Shown: positions 1 through 12,683, counted from the first letter of the stretch. The stretch is 38,287 nt of DNA from Burkholderiales bacterium RIFCSPHIGHO2_12_FULL_69_20 (GCA_001770815.1 MESD01000133.1:1-38287), one strand, 5' to 3'. Numbers and translations are program-made. Notes: generated from the sequence alone by a model not told the origin.

Positions 1-1235
1 GCCACCGCGGCACGCAGCAGCGCGTCGATGCCCAGCGTGTCCAGCAACGGGTCGTCGGCGAAACAGCGCTGCAGCAAGGCGCCGGCCATGCCCTGCACGA
101 TCAGGCCGCGTGCAGTGCGCTCGTCCAGGCCGCGTTGGCGCGCATAGAACAGCGCTTCTTCGGACAGGGCGCCCCAGGTGGCGCTGTGCGTGGCCTGCAC
201 CTGATCGTGGTGGATTTCCAGGTGCGGCCGCAGCACCAGCTTCGGCTGGCCCCCGGTGGGGATGCCGGTCAGGCGCTGGCGCACATCGGCCTGCGCGGCA
301 CCGGGCGCGATGCGCGTGTGGGCATTGACGACCGCGCGCGCCGGCCCGCTGGCCAGGGCGAGGTCCTCGATGGTGCTGGTGGTGCGCGGGGCGCCGTGCG
401 AGAGGCGCACCCGGTGTTCCAGCGCCGAATCAGCCACCAGCAGCAGGCCGGCGCTGCGGGCCACGGCGCCTTCGGCTTGCAGCGCGATCACGTTGCGCTG
501 CAGGTGGTAGCGGCTGCCCGAGGCGACCAGCGCCTGTGCGTAGTGCGCATCGCGGCCGAGCCTGGCGTGCAGGTGGTGCGCGATGCGGTCGGCAGCACCC
601 GGCGTGGCGATGCGCAGGTGCTGCAGCGTCGCGCCATCGCCCAGCACGATGTGGGCCTGCAGGTTCTGCACGACCGGCTGCTGGCAGGCCACCAACTGGC
701 GGTCGTGCGTCTCGACCAAGACACAGTGCACGCCCGCGAGCACCTCGATCACCAGCATCGGCGCCTCGACGGCGCTGCGCGGCTGATGGCGCAGTTGCAG
801 CCAGACGGTTTCACGCGGGCCGCGTTCGGCGCCCGGCGTGCCGCCGATGCGCAGCCGCAGGCCTTGCCGGCACAAGGCACGGTGGGCCCAGGCAAAGGGC
901 GCGGCGTCGCCCTCGGCGCCATCGTCTGCATGGCCCGCACCCGTCGGCGTCGGAATGCCGGCCCACAGCTCGGCGCGCTGCAGGGCGTCGCTGGCGTCGA
1001 GCCAGCGGGCATCGACCCGGCCTTGCGGGCTGTGGCCGATCGGGTGCAGCGTCCAGCCGGCCCCCGTGAGCGGGTGGGCGTCACAGCCCGCCGCTGCTTG
1101 CCCGGTCTGCTCGCCCAGCCAGACGGCTGCGTCAGGCGGCGGCAGGTGCCGGAAGGCTTCGTCCTGGCGCGGGATCCAGCCGCGCGTTTGCAACTGGTGG
1201 CGGACAGCCAGGATGTCGGCGCGGGCGCTGTCCAT
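1..1235 (-). CDS. sufD: SufD, Fe-S cluster assembly scaffold subunit (C-terminus cut by window edge)
   Basis: SufD pairs with SufB and two SufC ATPases to form the SufBC2D scaffold that builds Fe-S clusters in the cytoplasm. Reading the minus strand from the ATG at 1235 gives 411 codons without a stop down to base 1. The family is usually about 420-440 residues, so only a short tail is missing. The C-terminal part carries the family's conserved block HLEIHHDQVQATHSATWG, followed by LSEEALFYARQRGLDE. The conserved histidine region that faces SufB is therefore present. The start lies 4 bases after the sufC stop, so translation is probably coupled. The order sufB-sufC-sufD is the standard one. 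The N-terminal half is much less conserved, as is normal for SufD. Identification is secure from the C-terminal block and the operon. Confidence 0.93.
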   Translation of the reverse strand, partial: MDSARADILAVRHQLQTRGWIPRQDEAFRHLPPPDAAVWLGEQTGQAAAGCDAHPLTGAGWTLHPIGHSPQGRVDARWLDASDALQRAELWAGIPTPTGAGHADDGAEGDAAPFAWAHRALCRQGLRLRIGGTPGAERGPRETVWLQLRHQPRSAVEAPMLVIEVLAGVHCVLVETHDRQLVACQQPVVQNLQAHIVLGDGATLQHLRIATPGAADRIAHHLHARLGRDAHYAQALVASGSRYHLQRNVIALQAEGAVARSAGLLLVADSALEHRVRLSHGAPRTTSTIEDLALASGPARAVVNAHTRIAPGAAQADVRQRLTGIPTGGQPKLVLRPHLEIHHDQVQATHSATWGALSEEALFYARQRGLDERTARGLIVQGMAGALLQRCFADDPLLDTLGIDALLRAAV

Positions 1236-1239
1236 GACG

Positions 1240-2010
1240 TCAGGCGTCCAGCGTTTCTGCGGCGCGCACGAAGCCGGTGCGGGCGATGTCGCCGGCCAGG
1301 GCGATGCCGCCGGTCTCGGCAATGCAACCCTGGTCCAGCCGCAGCACCGCGTCGGGCGCCAGCGACTCGATCAGTTGCTGGTAGTGCGACACGACGAGAA
1401 AGGCCGTGCCTTGCGCTCGCAGTTCCTGCACCAGTTGCACGACGGCGCGTACACCGTCCACGTCCATGCCGGAATCGACTTCGTCCAGCACCGCCAGGCG
1501 CGGCCGCAGCAGCGCGAGCTGCAGCAGCTCGTTGCGCTTGCGTTCGCCGCCGGAGAAGCCGTCGTTGACCGGCCGGGCCAGCATCGCCTCGGGCAGGCCC
1601 AGGCGCGTGGCCGCGGCGCGCGCGTCACCCAGGAAGTCGAAGGCATCGAGCGGCGCCTCGCCACGCGCCTCACGCACCGCGTTCAGCGCTGTGCGGATGA
1701 ACAGGTTGTTCTTGACACCGGGAATCTCGGGCGGCGCCTGGAAGGACACGAAGAGCCCGGCCCGCGCGCGGGCCTCGGGGCTCAGCGCCAGCAGGTCCTG
1801 GCCGACAAAGCGCGCCGAGCCGCCCACGACGCGGTAGCGCGGGTGCCCGGCCAGCGTCAGGCCCAGCGTGCTCTTGCCGCTGCCGTTGGCTCCCATCAGG
1901 ACCAGCAACGCGCCGGCGGGTATGTCGAGCGAGACCGACTTCAGGATGTTGCGGTCACCGACGTCGACACGCAGGTCGCGCAGGTGCAGCAGGGGTTCGG
2001 AGGGTGTCAT
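1240..2010 (-). CDS. sufC: SufC, ABC-type ATPase of the SUF system
   Basis: SufC is the cytoplasmic ATPase that drives conformational change in the SufBC2D complex. The 256-residue product has Walker A GANGSGKST at about residues 40-48, the ABC signature as FSGGERKRNELLQ from residue 152, and Walker B with the SufC-type D-loop LAVLDEVDSGMD at about 172-183. Length matches the family (about 250). There is no membrane segment, which separates it from ABC exporters. It lies 34 bases after sufB and 4 bases before sufD on the same strand, so the three genes form one operon. Confidence 0.97.
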   Translation of the reverse strand: MTPSEPLLHLRDLRVDVGDRNILKSVSLDIPAGALLVLMGANGSGKSTLGLTLAGHPRYRVVGGSARFVGQDLLALSPEARARAGLFVSFQAPPEIPGVKNNLFIRTALNAVREARGEAPLDAFDFLGDARAAATRLGLPEAMLARPVNDGFSGGERKRNELLQLALLRPRLAVLDEVDSGMDVDGVRAVVQLVQELRAQGTAFLVVSHYQQLIESLAPDAVLRLDQGCIAETGGIALAGDIARTGFVRAAETLDA

Positions 2011-2044
2011 GGTCAGATTGCCTGGTGTGTGGTGGGTCGGGGGC

Positions 2045-3503
<1,459 letters not shown>

Positions 3504-3517
<14 letters not shown>

Positions 3518-3653
3518 GGCGCGTCTCCAAGGCGATGAGTTCAAAACTTGCCGCGTTACCGAAATGACCGCGGTACCGGTTGCGTGCCATGCCGCTGGCC
3601 ACTTTCTGCAGATGGCGATCGGCCCGCCTGGGCTGTTCGATGACGCTGTTCAT
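3504..3653 (-). CDS. Possible small leader protein overlapping sufB start
   Basis: The first ATG after the palindromic site upstream of sufB, at 3653, opens a 49-codon frame that stops at 3504-3506, 14 bases inside sufB. It has a good ribosome site (AAGGA six bases before the ATG). The predicted protein is basic, begins [19 protein letters not shown], and shows no signal peptide, membrane segment or domain I recognise. Its position suggests translational coupling to sufB or an untranslated-leader role. It may equally be a chance frame in the 5' leader; third-position GC is high but the frame is too short to decide. No function is assigned. Confidence 0.45.
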
Positions 3654-3667
3654 GGGAGGTCCTTAAT

Positions 3668-3688
3668 AGAGGCATAGCGTATGCCTCT
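3668..3688. promoter_or_regulatory. Palindromic operator upstream of the suf operon (NsrR/Rrf2-like)
   Basis: A perfect inverted repeat with 9-bp arms AGAGGCATA and TATGCCTCT and a 3-bp centre GCG sits 15 bases upstream of the small leader frame, in front of sufBCD. Read as 11-1-11 half-sites on the minus strand, the half-site AAGAGGCATAC resembles the NsrR-type Rrf2 half-site (AAGATGCATTT). Rrf2 proteins often control suf genes in response to Fe-S status or nitric oxide. No T-run follows, which argues against a terminator. The regulator itself is not in the window, so the assignment to NsrR or another Rrf2 protein is inference. Confidence 0.6.
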
Positions 3689-4081
3689 TTAAGGCCATGC
3701 ACAAGGCAATCCGTCGTTGCCCGCTTCCATGCCGGGGGCATTGGACCGGCGTCGACCGCACTCGCTTCAGCGGCGAAAACCTCGATGGAACGTGAGCGTC
3801 GGTGGGCGCCAATGAGGTTCAGCGCAGGCGCTCAGCACCTCGGTGGGCGTACTGATCGGCTGTGCCGGGCTGCTGCCCCGAGGCCTGCTGCTTTGCGCGA
3901 GCAGGATTTGAACAAACCGCCCCGCCCACCTCGGCCGAGAACGGTTTCGATCGCTCCAACGAGCTGACGGCAACGGGGCTGCCGATGCGTACACTTTGCG
4001 CGCGTTGAGCAATTCCTGGCCGGTCGCGCAATCGGCCTATCGGCCCATCGGCCTTCACCCCATTCCGGAAGGAAACCCAAG
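3689..4081. other. Intergenic region between the suf operon and the lipase gene
   Basis: About 390 bases between divergent genes. All frames seen here are short, overlap one another and lack ribosome sites, so I call no gene. It must contain the suf promoter on one side and the lipase promoter on the other. A TACACT at 3990-3995 could be a -10 box for the lipase gene, but no good -35 box accompanies it. Confidence 0.5.
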
Positions 4082-5077
4082 ATGACTCAGACCTGGTTTC
4101 GACGCTGCACCCTTCTGCTGGGCGCGCTGACGCTCGGCGCCGCCGCCGCCGGCGGTCATGCCGCCGGCATCGTGGGCAATACCCTGCCGGCCGGGTTCCC
4201 GGTCATCGAAGACGCTTCGCTGAAGAAGCCCATCATCGGCTTCGGCGCGGCGGGCCCGGTCCGGCGCACCCCGGTGATCTTCCTGCACGGCAACAACGAC
4301 ACGCCGTTTCCGACGGCGTGCAACGCACCCTATGGCCATGTGCAGCGGGCGGCCCAATACCTGGCCGACAACGGCTATTCAACCAGCGAGCTCTGGGGCC
4401 TGGGCTACCAGGGCGACCGCTGCGACGTGAATGCCGACCAGACCGAGCGATCGCGCATCGCGCACACCAACCAGGCCAACGTGCCCGACCTGCGGCGCTT
4501 CGTGCGCGCCGTGCTGGCCTACACCGGCGCCACCCAGGTGGACATCGTCGGCCACAGCCTGGGCGTGACGCTGGCGCGTGAGTGGGTCCGCCAGGACGGC
4601 GCGCAGCGGCAGGTGCGCCGCCTGGTGGCGATCGACGGGCCCAACCACGGCATCATCAACTGCAGTCCCGATGCGGCCAACTACTGGCAGTTGCCCGCGC
4701 TCGGTGCCTTCACACCGACCAGCGAGGTCTGCCAGGAACTGGGCTCGCCGAACACCCCGTTTCTGCGCCTGCTCAACGGCCGCGGTGGCAGCGGCGAGAC
4801 GATGGGCCCGGTGCGTGTGCTCGTGATCCGCAATGCGGACACGGGTTTCGTCTACTTCCCGCTGCAGGACGGTGCACTGGCGCCGGTGCCGGCGGTCGAC
4901 GCCTACGGCCAGCCGACCGACTTCTCGCGCAGCCCGAGCATGAAGGGCGCGAAGGATCTAGCGCTGACTGGCCAGGGCCAGTTCGACCCCATCCTGGGCA
5001 CCACGCACCTGGGCATCCTGAACTCGCCGCAGACCTGGGCCGCCATGCTGCAGTTCCTCAACGAGCGCCCGCGTTGA
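4082..5077 (+). CDS. Secreted lipase/esterase of the alpha/beta hydrolase fold
   Basis: Probable exported ester hydrolase of 331 residues. The N-terminus has a signal peptide (basic MTQTWFRRC, then a Leu/Ala stretch ending near residue 28). The nucleophile motif is GHSLG with Ser159, the oxyanion loop is FLHGNNDTPF at about 63-72, and plausible remaining catalytic residues are Asp253 (in NADTGF) and His309 (in TTHLGIL), in the right order for the fold. Several cysteines may form disulfides, as expected for an exported enzyme. The layout resembles class 2 lipases and the PhaZ7-like extracellular polyester depolymerases, but the substrate cannot be read from sequence. The start has AAGGAA about nine bases upstream. 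It stands alone, convergent with the metal-efflux operon. Confidence 0.85.
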   Translation: MTQTWFRRCTLLLGALTLGAAAAGGHAAGIVGNTLPAGFPVIEDASLKKPIIGFGAAGPVRRTPVIFLHGNNDTPFPTACNAPYGHVQRAAQYLADNGYSTSELWGLGYQGDRCDVNADQTERSRIAHTNQANVPDLRRFVRAVLAYTGATQVDIVGHSLGVTLAREWVRQDGAQRQVRRLVAIDGPNHGIINCSPDAANYWQLPALGAFTPTSEVCQELGSPNTPFLRLLNGRGGSGETMGPVRVLVIRNADTGFVYFPLQDGALAPVPAVDAYGQPTDFSRSPSMKGAKDLALTGQGQFDPILGTTHLGILNSPQTWAAMLQFLNERPR

Positions 5078-5146
5078 GGCGCTGGATATCCGTGGTCTGA
5101 CAAGCGGCCAGGCCTCGGGGGGCGGGCGCGGCAAGCGCCGCGTCGC

Positions 5147-5521
5147 TTACTTGACCGTGAAGCGCACCGTGATGGCCTTCTTCGCCGGTGTCGTCAGCGC
5201 AGCGACAACCTTGGCGCTGGCGGTCAGCTTCACGCCTTTGGCCTCGAGCTTGTCGCCAACGACGGCCAATGGGGCTTCGGACTTCACGCTGCCGTTGAGC
5301 ACGGTCAGCTTGCCCGTCATGCCGGTAGGCGCCATCGGCTTGCCATGGTCCTCGACATAGATCACCACGCCATCGGGCGTGCCGACCAGTTCGAAGCCCA
5401 GATCACTGGCCATGGCGACGATGCCGCCATGCTTGGCTGCGGCACCACCATGGGCCAGCGCCACGTTGAACGACAGCGCCGACCAACCCAGCGCGACCAC
5501 CGCCATCAGTTTCTTCATCAT
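5147..5521 (-). CDS. Small periplasmic protein with HGG/KHGG N-terminus, last gene of the efflux operon
   Basis: A 124-residue protein with a clear signal peptide (MMKKLMAVVALGWSALSF, cleaved near ALA). The mature protein starts HGGAAAKHGG and then forms a predicted small beta domain rich in Val, Lys and Gly. The N-terminal histidines and a DHGKPM segment suggest metal binding in the periplasm. I do not recognise a named family. The tandem ATG at 5516-5521 is preceded by AGGAG at good spacing, which fixes the start. It lies 65 bases after the RND pump gene on the same strand and is probably co-transcribed. A role as metal chaperone or buffer for the pump is inference from context. Confidence 0.8.
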   Translation of the reverse strand: MMKKLMAVVALGWSALSFNVALAHGGAAAKHGGIVAMASDLGFELVGTPDGVVIYVEDHGKPMAPTGMTGKLTVLNGSVKSEAPLAVVGDKLEAKGVKLTASAKVVAALTTPAKKAITVRFTVK

Positions 5522-5586
5522 TGTTTCGATCTCCTGCAAAGGTGCGGCGCACTGAGACAGGCGGCGCCGCCAAGCCTGGACTCCAC

Positions 5587-8826
<3,240 letters not shown>

Positions 8827-8841
8827 GGTGTGCTGCCCCGT

Positions 8842-9990
8842 TCAGCGGATCTGCGCGATCAAGGGCGCGCCCTGAACCACGACACGGTTGTCGGCGCTCA
8901 AGCCCTGCGTCACCACCACCGTGCGCGCGTCCAGCGGGCGGTATTGCACCGGTTGCGGGACGAAGCGCTCGGCGCCCGACTTGATCCAGACGATGGATTC
9001 GTTGGACGGATTGCGCACCACGGCCTGCGCGGGCAGCACGACGCCCTTGATGCGATCCTTCGATTGCGCCACGACGGTGACGGGCTGGCCAATCGCGATG
9101 GGCAGGGTGCTCCCCGCTTTCACGGGGCTCACGGCAAAGGTCAATGGCAGCACGCCGTCGCGCATCGCGCGTGATGCGCCCACCAGGCGCAGCGTGACCT
9201 CGGGCACACCCTGCAGCGACGCGCTGGCCACGCGGGCCGCCACGTTGGCATCGGCGGTGGTGGCCTCCACCAGCATGCGCGCGGGGTCCACCACCTCGAA
9301 CAGCACATCGCGCGACTCGACCACCTGGCCGATGACGAGGTCGGCACGGGCGATCACGCCGCTGACCGGCGCGGTCAGGGTTTCGCGGGCCACCAGGCTG
9401 GCGCCGATGCTGCGCGCGCGTTCGGCCAGGCTCGTTGCATCGGCGCGTGCGGACTCGATCTCCTTGCGTGGCACCGTGCCTTCCAACCCTTCTAGGCGCT
9501 GCACGCGCTGCTCGGCCAGTTGCCGCTGCGCACGCAGGTCGGCCAGCCGGGCCTGTTGCGTGCCGAGTGCGTAGGGCTCGGCGTGGTGGCGCACGTAGGC
9601 CAGCACGTCACCGCGCTTCACCGATTGGCCGGCCATCGGCAGCCCCTTGGGACCGGGCTCGACCCGCCCGCCGTGCACGGCCTGCACGCGCCCGCTGGCG
9701 TTCGGATCCATGACCACCCGGCCGGGCAGCTCGACCGTGGCGGCGGCTTCTGTCTCGGGCGCCAGTACCGTGCGGATCGCCATGCGCCGCTGCGCGAGCT
9801 TGGGCACGTTGACGCTGCCATCGGGCAGGCGGGCCAGGCCCGACGCGTTGACCGCCACGCCGGGCGCGTCGAGGTGTTCGCCGTTGGGGCCGTGTGCGCC
9901 AGGGCCAGCCAGAACTGGCGACAACCAGAGCAGGCTTGCGGCCAGCGTCATCGCGGCGACCACGGTGTGGACAGGCAGGTACCGTGTCAT
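8842..9990 (-). CDS. RND periplasmic adaptor (membrane fusion protein, CzcB type)
   Basis: The adaptor links the RND pump to the outer-membrane channel in the periplasm. The product is 382 residues from the ATG at 9990. It has a signal peptide (MTRYLPVHTVVAAMTLAAS, cleaved near VLAG), then a histidine-bearing segment GPGAHGPNGEHLD, a lipoyl/barrel-sandwich half with GRVQAVHGGRVEPGPKGLP, a helical hairpin at about 145-195, the second half with TLTAPVSGVIARADLVIG, and a C-terminal beta-barrel region. The frame stays open upstream of 9990, but that part lies inside the preceding gene. The ATG overlaps the stop of that gene by one base (TGATG). The histidine segment is shared almost letter for letter with the preceding protein. 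Confidence 0.92.
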   Translation of the reverse strand: MTRYLPVHTVVAAMTLAASLLWLSPVLAGPGAHGPNGEHLDAPGVAVNASGLARLPDGSVNVPKLAQRRMAIRTVLAPETEAAATVELPGRVVMDPNASGRVQAVHGGRVEPGPKGLPMAGQSVKRGDVLAYVRHHAEPYALGTQQARLADLRAQRQLAEQRVQRLEGLEGTVPRKEIESARADATSLAERARSIGASLVARETLTAPVSGVIARADLVIGQVVESRDVLFEVVDPARMLVEATTADANVAARVASASLQGVPEVTLRLVGASRAMRDGVLPLTFAVSPVKAGSTLPIAIGQPVTVVAQSKDRIKGVVLPAQAVVRNPSNESIVWIKSGAERFVPQPVQYRPLDARTVVVTQGLSADNRVVVQGAPLIAQIR

Positions 9991-10616
9991 CACAGGCCCC
10001 CTGGCAGTGCGCCTGCTGCGCGGCGGCGCTGGCGCCACCAGGCGATGCCGCCGATCAGGCCCAAGGCCACCACACCGGCGCCGGTCCATGCCGTGCGCTC
10101 GAGGTCTTGGTTGTGCCCGTGGCCGCCGTTCGTCCCAGCGGCGACCGCGCCACCCGACATGCTCACCAGCGTGGCGTCGAGCAGGTCGCTGTCCTGGCCG
10201 GCCACCAGCGTGAAGACCAGTCCATGTTCGCCGGGCGCGGCCAGTGCCTTGAGCATGGCCGGATTGGTGACGACGTAGTCGCCGTGCTCGGCGCGGAAGG
10301 CGGCCACGGCCTTCAGCGTGTCACTCTCGACTTCGAGTGTCGCCCCCAGCACCGGCTCGTTGGATTGATAGCGGTCGATCACGACGGCCAGCTCGCTGGC
10401 GCGCAGTTCGGCAACCAGTTCAAAGGCCTCGGTATGGGCCTCGACGCGCGGCAGGGCCGATGCAGCGCGTAGCGCGGTCGGGCCGTCCAGGTGCTCACCA
10501 TTGGGGCCATGCGCGCCGGGGCCGGCAAGCGCATGCGGGTTTGCAAGCAGCAGCAGCGTGGTGGCGGCCGCGCTCAGCAGGTGCTGCGACGCGCGGCGGT
10601 GGAGGAAGCGTTTCAT
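9990..10616 (-). CDS. Membrane-anchored periplasmic accessory protein of the efflux operon
   Basis: A 208-residue protein with a signal peptide (ending near HALAG), the segment GPGAHGPNGEHLDGP identical at its core to the adaptor's N-terminus, a beta-rich domain at about 55-145, a GHGHN histidine patch near 163-167, a single membrane span at about 175-192 and a basic tail RQRRR. The predicted topology is a periplasmic domain held to the inner membrane. The beta domain resembles the extra N-terminal domain seen in some CzcB-like adaptors, so this may be an adaptor domain carried as a separate protein. It overlaps the channel gene by 4 bases (ATGA) and the adaptor by one. Metal sensing or delivery is inference. 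Confidence 0.82.
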   Translation of the reverse strand: MKRFLHRRASQHLLSAAATTLLLLANPHALAGPGAHGPNGEHLDGPTALRAASALPRVEAHTEAFELVAELRASELAVVIDRYQSNEPVLGATLEVESDTLKAVAAFRAEHGDYVVTNPAMLKALAAPGEHGLVFTLVAGQDSDLLDATLVSMSGGAVAAGTNGGHGHNQDLERTAWTGAGVVALGLIGGIAWWRQRRRAAGALPGGL

Positions 10617-11890
10617 GGCAGAAGTCCGAGGGCTTGTTGGAGGCGGGCGCGGGCGAGGCCCAGCGCGGCGGTCTGGTGCGCGACGGCACTGTCGGCGTGC
10701 GCCGCTGAGGCCAGCGCGCGCAGCAGGTCAGGCAGCGAGGTTTCGCCGGCGCGGAAGGATTTGTCGATCAGGCTGGCGCGTTCGCGCAGCAGGCGGGCGC
10801 GGGTGGTTTCGGTGTCAACCTGCGACTCGGTCGATCGCTGCGCGGCGCGTGCGGCGGCAAGGTCACTGTCCAGGCGCTCGCGCAGGCGTTGCGCGTGGGT
10901 CTCGGCCACGTCCAGCTGGGTGAGCGCGGCGGCTTCGAGCGGCCGGTTGCGGCCGTCGGTGCCGAAGGGCAGGCGCAGCGCGACGACCAGGCTGCCTTGG
11001 GCGGCCTCGGCCCGGCCGGGCACGTCCTGGCGCAAGCCCACGGTCAGTTCGGGCGCATCGCGGCGCGAATGGCGCATCAGCGCCACGCGCTGGCGCGCCA
11101 GCGCGGTGGACAGGCTGGCGAGCTGCATTTCCGGGTGCTGCGCGGCCGTTGCAGCGGCGCCATCGCCGGTGCTTGCCGCCGTCAGATCGGGCGCCGCCGT
11201 CAACCCGGTGAGCAGGGTCCAGCGTGCGTTGGCGGCCTGCAGGCGCTGCTGCACCTCGGATTGCAGCGTGGACGCCGCCAGCTGCTCGGCCAGCGCGGCC
11301 AGGGCATCGGCGCGCGCCAGATCGCCGGCGCGCACCCGGCGCTCGACATCGCCGGCGAGGTGTTTGAGCACCTGCACCTGGGCGTCGGCCTGCGTGGTCT
11401 GCGCCTGCAGGGCGGCGAGTTGCCACGCGGCTTCGCGCAAGTCACCCGCCAGGCGCAGGCGGGCCACCTGCTCGGCGGCCAGTGATTGCAGCAATGCCGC
11501 GTCAGCGGTGCCCGACCGGGCGGCCCGCTGACCGGGCAGCCACAGGGGAACGGCCACGCCGATTTCGGTCTCGCGCGCGCCGGCGTTGCGCTGCAGGCGA
11601 TCGTCGCGGTGGCTCAGCGCCAGTGCCGGTGGCGCGGCCCAGACGCTGTCCGCAGCGGCACGGTCCGCTTCGGCGAGGCGGCGCTGGCCATCACTCTCGC
11701 GTGCGGCGACGGCGCGTTGCCAGGCGGCGTCCAGCGCCGCGCGAAGGCTGACGGTACCTGCCATCGGGCCGGGCGTGGATGGCAGGCGGGCCAGGAGGCC
11801 CTGCGGGGATGCGGCAGGTTGGGCACGGGCGGGTGTGCCGGCCAGGCTGCCTGCAAGCACGCAGGCAGCCAGCCAGGGGAGGGGGTTCAC
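10613..11890 (-). CDS. Outer-membrane channel of the RND system (TolC/CzcC family)
   Basis: The outer-membrane exit duct of the efflux complex. The 425-residue product has a signal peptide (MNPLPWLAACVLAGSLAG, cleaved near ARA), then two OEP repeats. The first has SLRAALDAAWQRAVAAR and a long Ala/Leu/Gln helix at about 130-215; the second has LTVGLRQDVPGR, the beta segment LVVALRLPFG, and a helix to the C-terminus with SLIDKSFRAGETSLPDLL, a segment typical of CzcC-like proteins. Length agrees with the family (about 420). It starts 137 bases downstream of the His-rich small gene and overlaps the next gene by 4 bases. It lacks an N-terminal lipobox, as many CzcC proteins do. Confidence 0.9.
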   Translation of the reverse strand: MNPLPWLAACVLAGSLAGTPARAQPAASPQGLLARLPSTPGPMAGTVSLRAALDAAWQRAVAARESDGQRRLAEADRAAADSVWAAPPALALSHRDDRLQRNAGARETEIGVAVPLWLPGQRAARSGTADAALLQSLAAEQVARLRLAGDLREAAWQLAALQAQTTQADAQVQVLKHLAGDVERRVRAGDLARADALAALAEQLAASTLQSEVQQRLQAANARWTLLTGLTAAPDLTAASTGDGAAATAAQHPEMQLASLSTALARQRVALMRHSRRDAPELTVGLRQDVPGRAEAAQGSLVVALRLPFGTDGRNRPLEAAALTQLDVAETHAQRLRERLDSDLAAARAAQRSTESQVDTETTRARLLRERASLIDKSFRAGETSLPDLLRALASAAHADSAVAHQTAALGLARARLQQALGLLP

Positions 11891-11990
11891 GATGATCCTG
11901 ACGATTCAGCAGCCGGGCCGGCTGGATGCGAGTGCAGGTCACGCCAGGGGCGGACGGGTGCGCGCGCAGGATGCCGGGTCAGCGGGAGGC

Positions 11991-12014
11991 CGGGCGCCCA
12001 TGGATGGGCGCCCG
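11991..12014. promoter_or_regulatory. Perfect intercistronic hairpin after the His-rich gene
   Basis: Arms CGGGCGCCCAT and ATGGGCGCCCG (11 bp each) are separated by two bases. The hairpin starts 13 bases after the stop of the 12028-12381 gene and precedes the channel gene in the same operon. There is no T-run on the minus strand, so it is not a classical terminator. It could stabilise the 3' end of the first cistron or dampen read-through into the pump genes. Confidence 0.55.
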
Positions 12015-12027
12015 CCGCGAGGGCGTG

Positions 12028-12381
12028 TCAGGTGAGACTGCGTGGCGGCCTGAGCAGGCCATCCAGTACGGGGCTGGTCACAGCGATCGCGCGCAGGCCG
12101 CCTGGAGCGGCCGATCCCAACGGTGGAACCGCCTGCGTGACCGTGACCAGGAGCGCCGTGGTTGCGCTCACGTGGTCGTTCAGCACGTGCTGCATCGACT
12201 CGTTCGAGTCGTCCAGCTGGTGGGACCCATCGTCGCGGTGATGGTGACTTTCTTCCTGCCAGTGCAACGCAGCGTGTTCCAGATCGGTCATCACGTTCAC
12301 CGACGAGCCGACGCGCGCCATGGCCACCGATTGCCAGAGCATGGCAAACAGCAACAGACAAAGGACGGCGGAACGGCGCAT
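12028..12381 (-). CDS. His-rich secreted protein, first gene of the efflux operon
   Basis: A 117-residue protein with a signal peptide (MRRSAVLCLLLFAMLWQ, cleaved near AMA). The mature part has an acidic and histidine-rich stretch with HAALHWQEESHHHRDD followed by further His residues, then a more hydrophobic C-terminal segment (HVSATTALLVTVTQAVPP) that could be membrane-associated. Proteins of this kind are often found at the start of cobalt/zinc/cadmium or copper RND operons, and metal binding is likely from composition. No characterised family is recognised. The 137-base gap to the channel gene contains a perfect hairpin, so expression relative to the pump may be uneven. Confidence 0.78.
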   Translation of the reverse strand: MRRSAVLCLLLFAMLWQSVAMARVGSSVNVMTDLEHAALHWQEESHHHRDDGSHQLDDSNESMQHVLNDHVSATTALLVTVTQAVPPLGSAAPGGLRAIAVTSPVLDGLLRPPRSLT

Positions 12382-12539
12382 GGACGGCGAGTTTACCGAA
12401 GTGACCTGCTGCGCAGCACGTCAGGCAAGGCACCGGGGCTTGCGGCGCGTCAATGCGACGCGTGTCAACGCCTGCCCTGAGCGGGTTCGTCGCATGTGCG
12501 GCCTGGTCAGCAGCACAACAGGGCGCGCTGCACGGCAGT

Positions 12540-12668
12540 TCATGCCGCGTCGATGGCGGCGGCGCGCAGATGCGGCGCATTGCCGATCACCGACGCCGAA
12601 TTCAGGCTCATGGCCAGCGCCGCGTGCATCGGTGACAGCAGCCGGCCAGTGACCGGGTAGAGCAGCCC
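12540..12668 (-). pseudogene. Relic of a copper-type P1B ATPase C-terminus (copA-like)
   Basis: The last 42 codons of this minus-strand frame read LAAGLLYPVTGRLLSP, then AMSLNSASVIGN and LRAAAIDAA before a stop. That is the last membrane helix and end of copper P1B ATPases (compare LAAGxLYPxxGxLLSP and AMxxSSVSVxxNAxRLR). Upstream of LAAG the similarity ends at once, and no ATPase domain follows within the window. The usual Ile after SPM is replaced by His. I read it as a remnant left by a deletion, lying between the divergent metal-resistance gene sets. Confidence 0.7.
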
Positions 12669-12683
12669 GGCAGCCAGTCTGTG

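Noticed and set aside
3890-3925. tRNA-like sequence AGGATTTGAAC upstream of the lipase gene
   Set aside because: It resembles a reversed T loop, but the T stem does not pair and no acceptor or anticodon arm can be built around it.
5078-5146. GC-rich hairpin between the convergent lipase and small periplasmic gene
   Set aside because: A GCGCGGC/GCCGCG stem is present but has no T-run on either strand, so I do not call a terminator.
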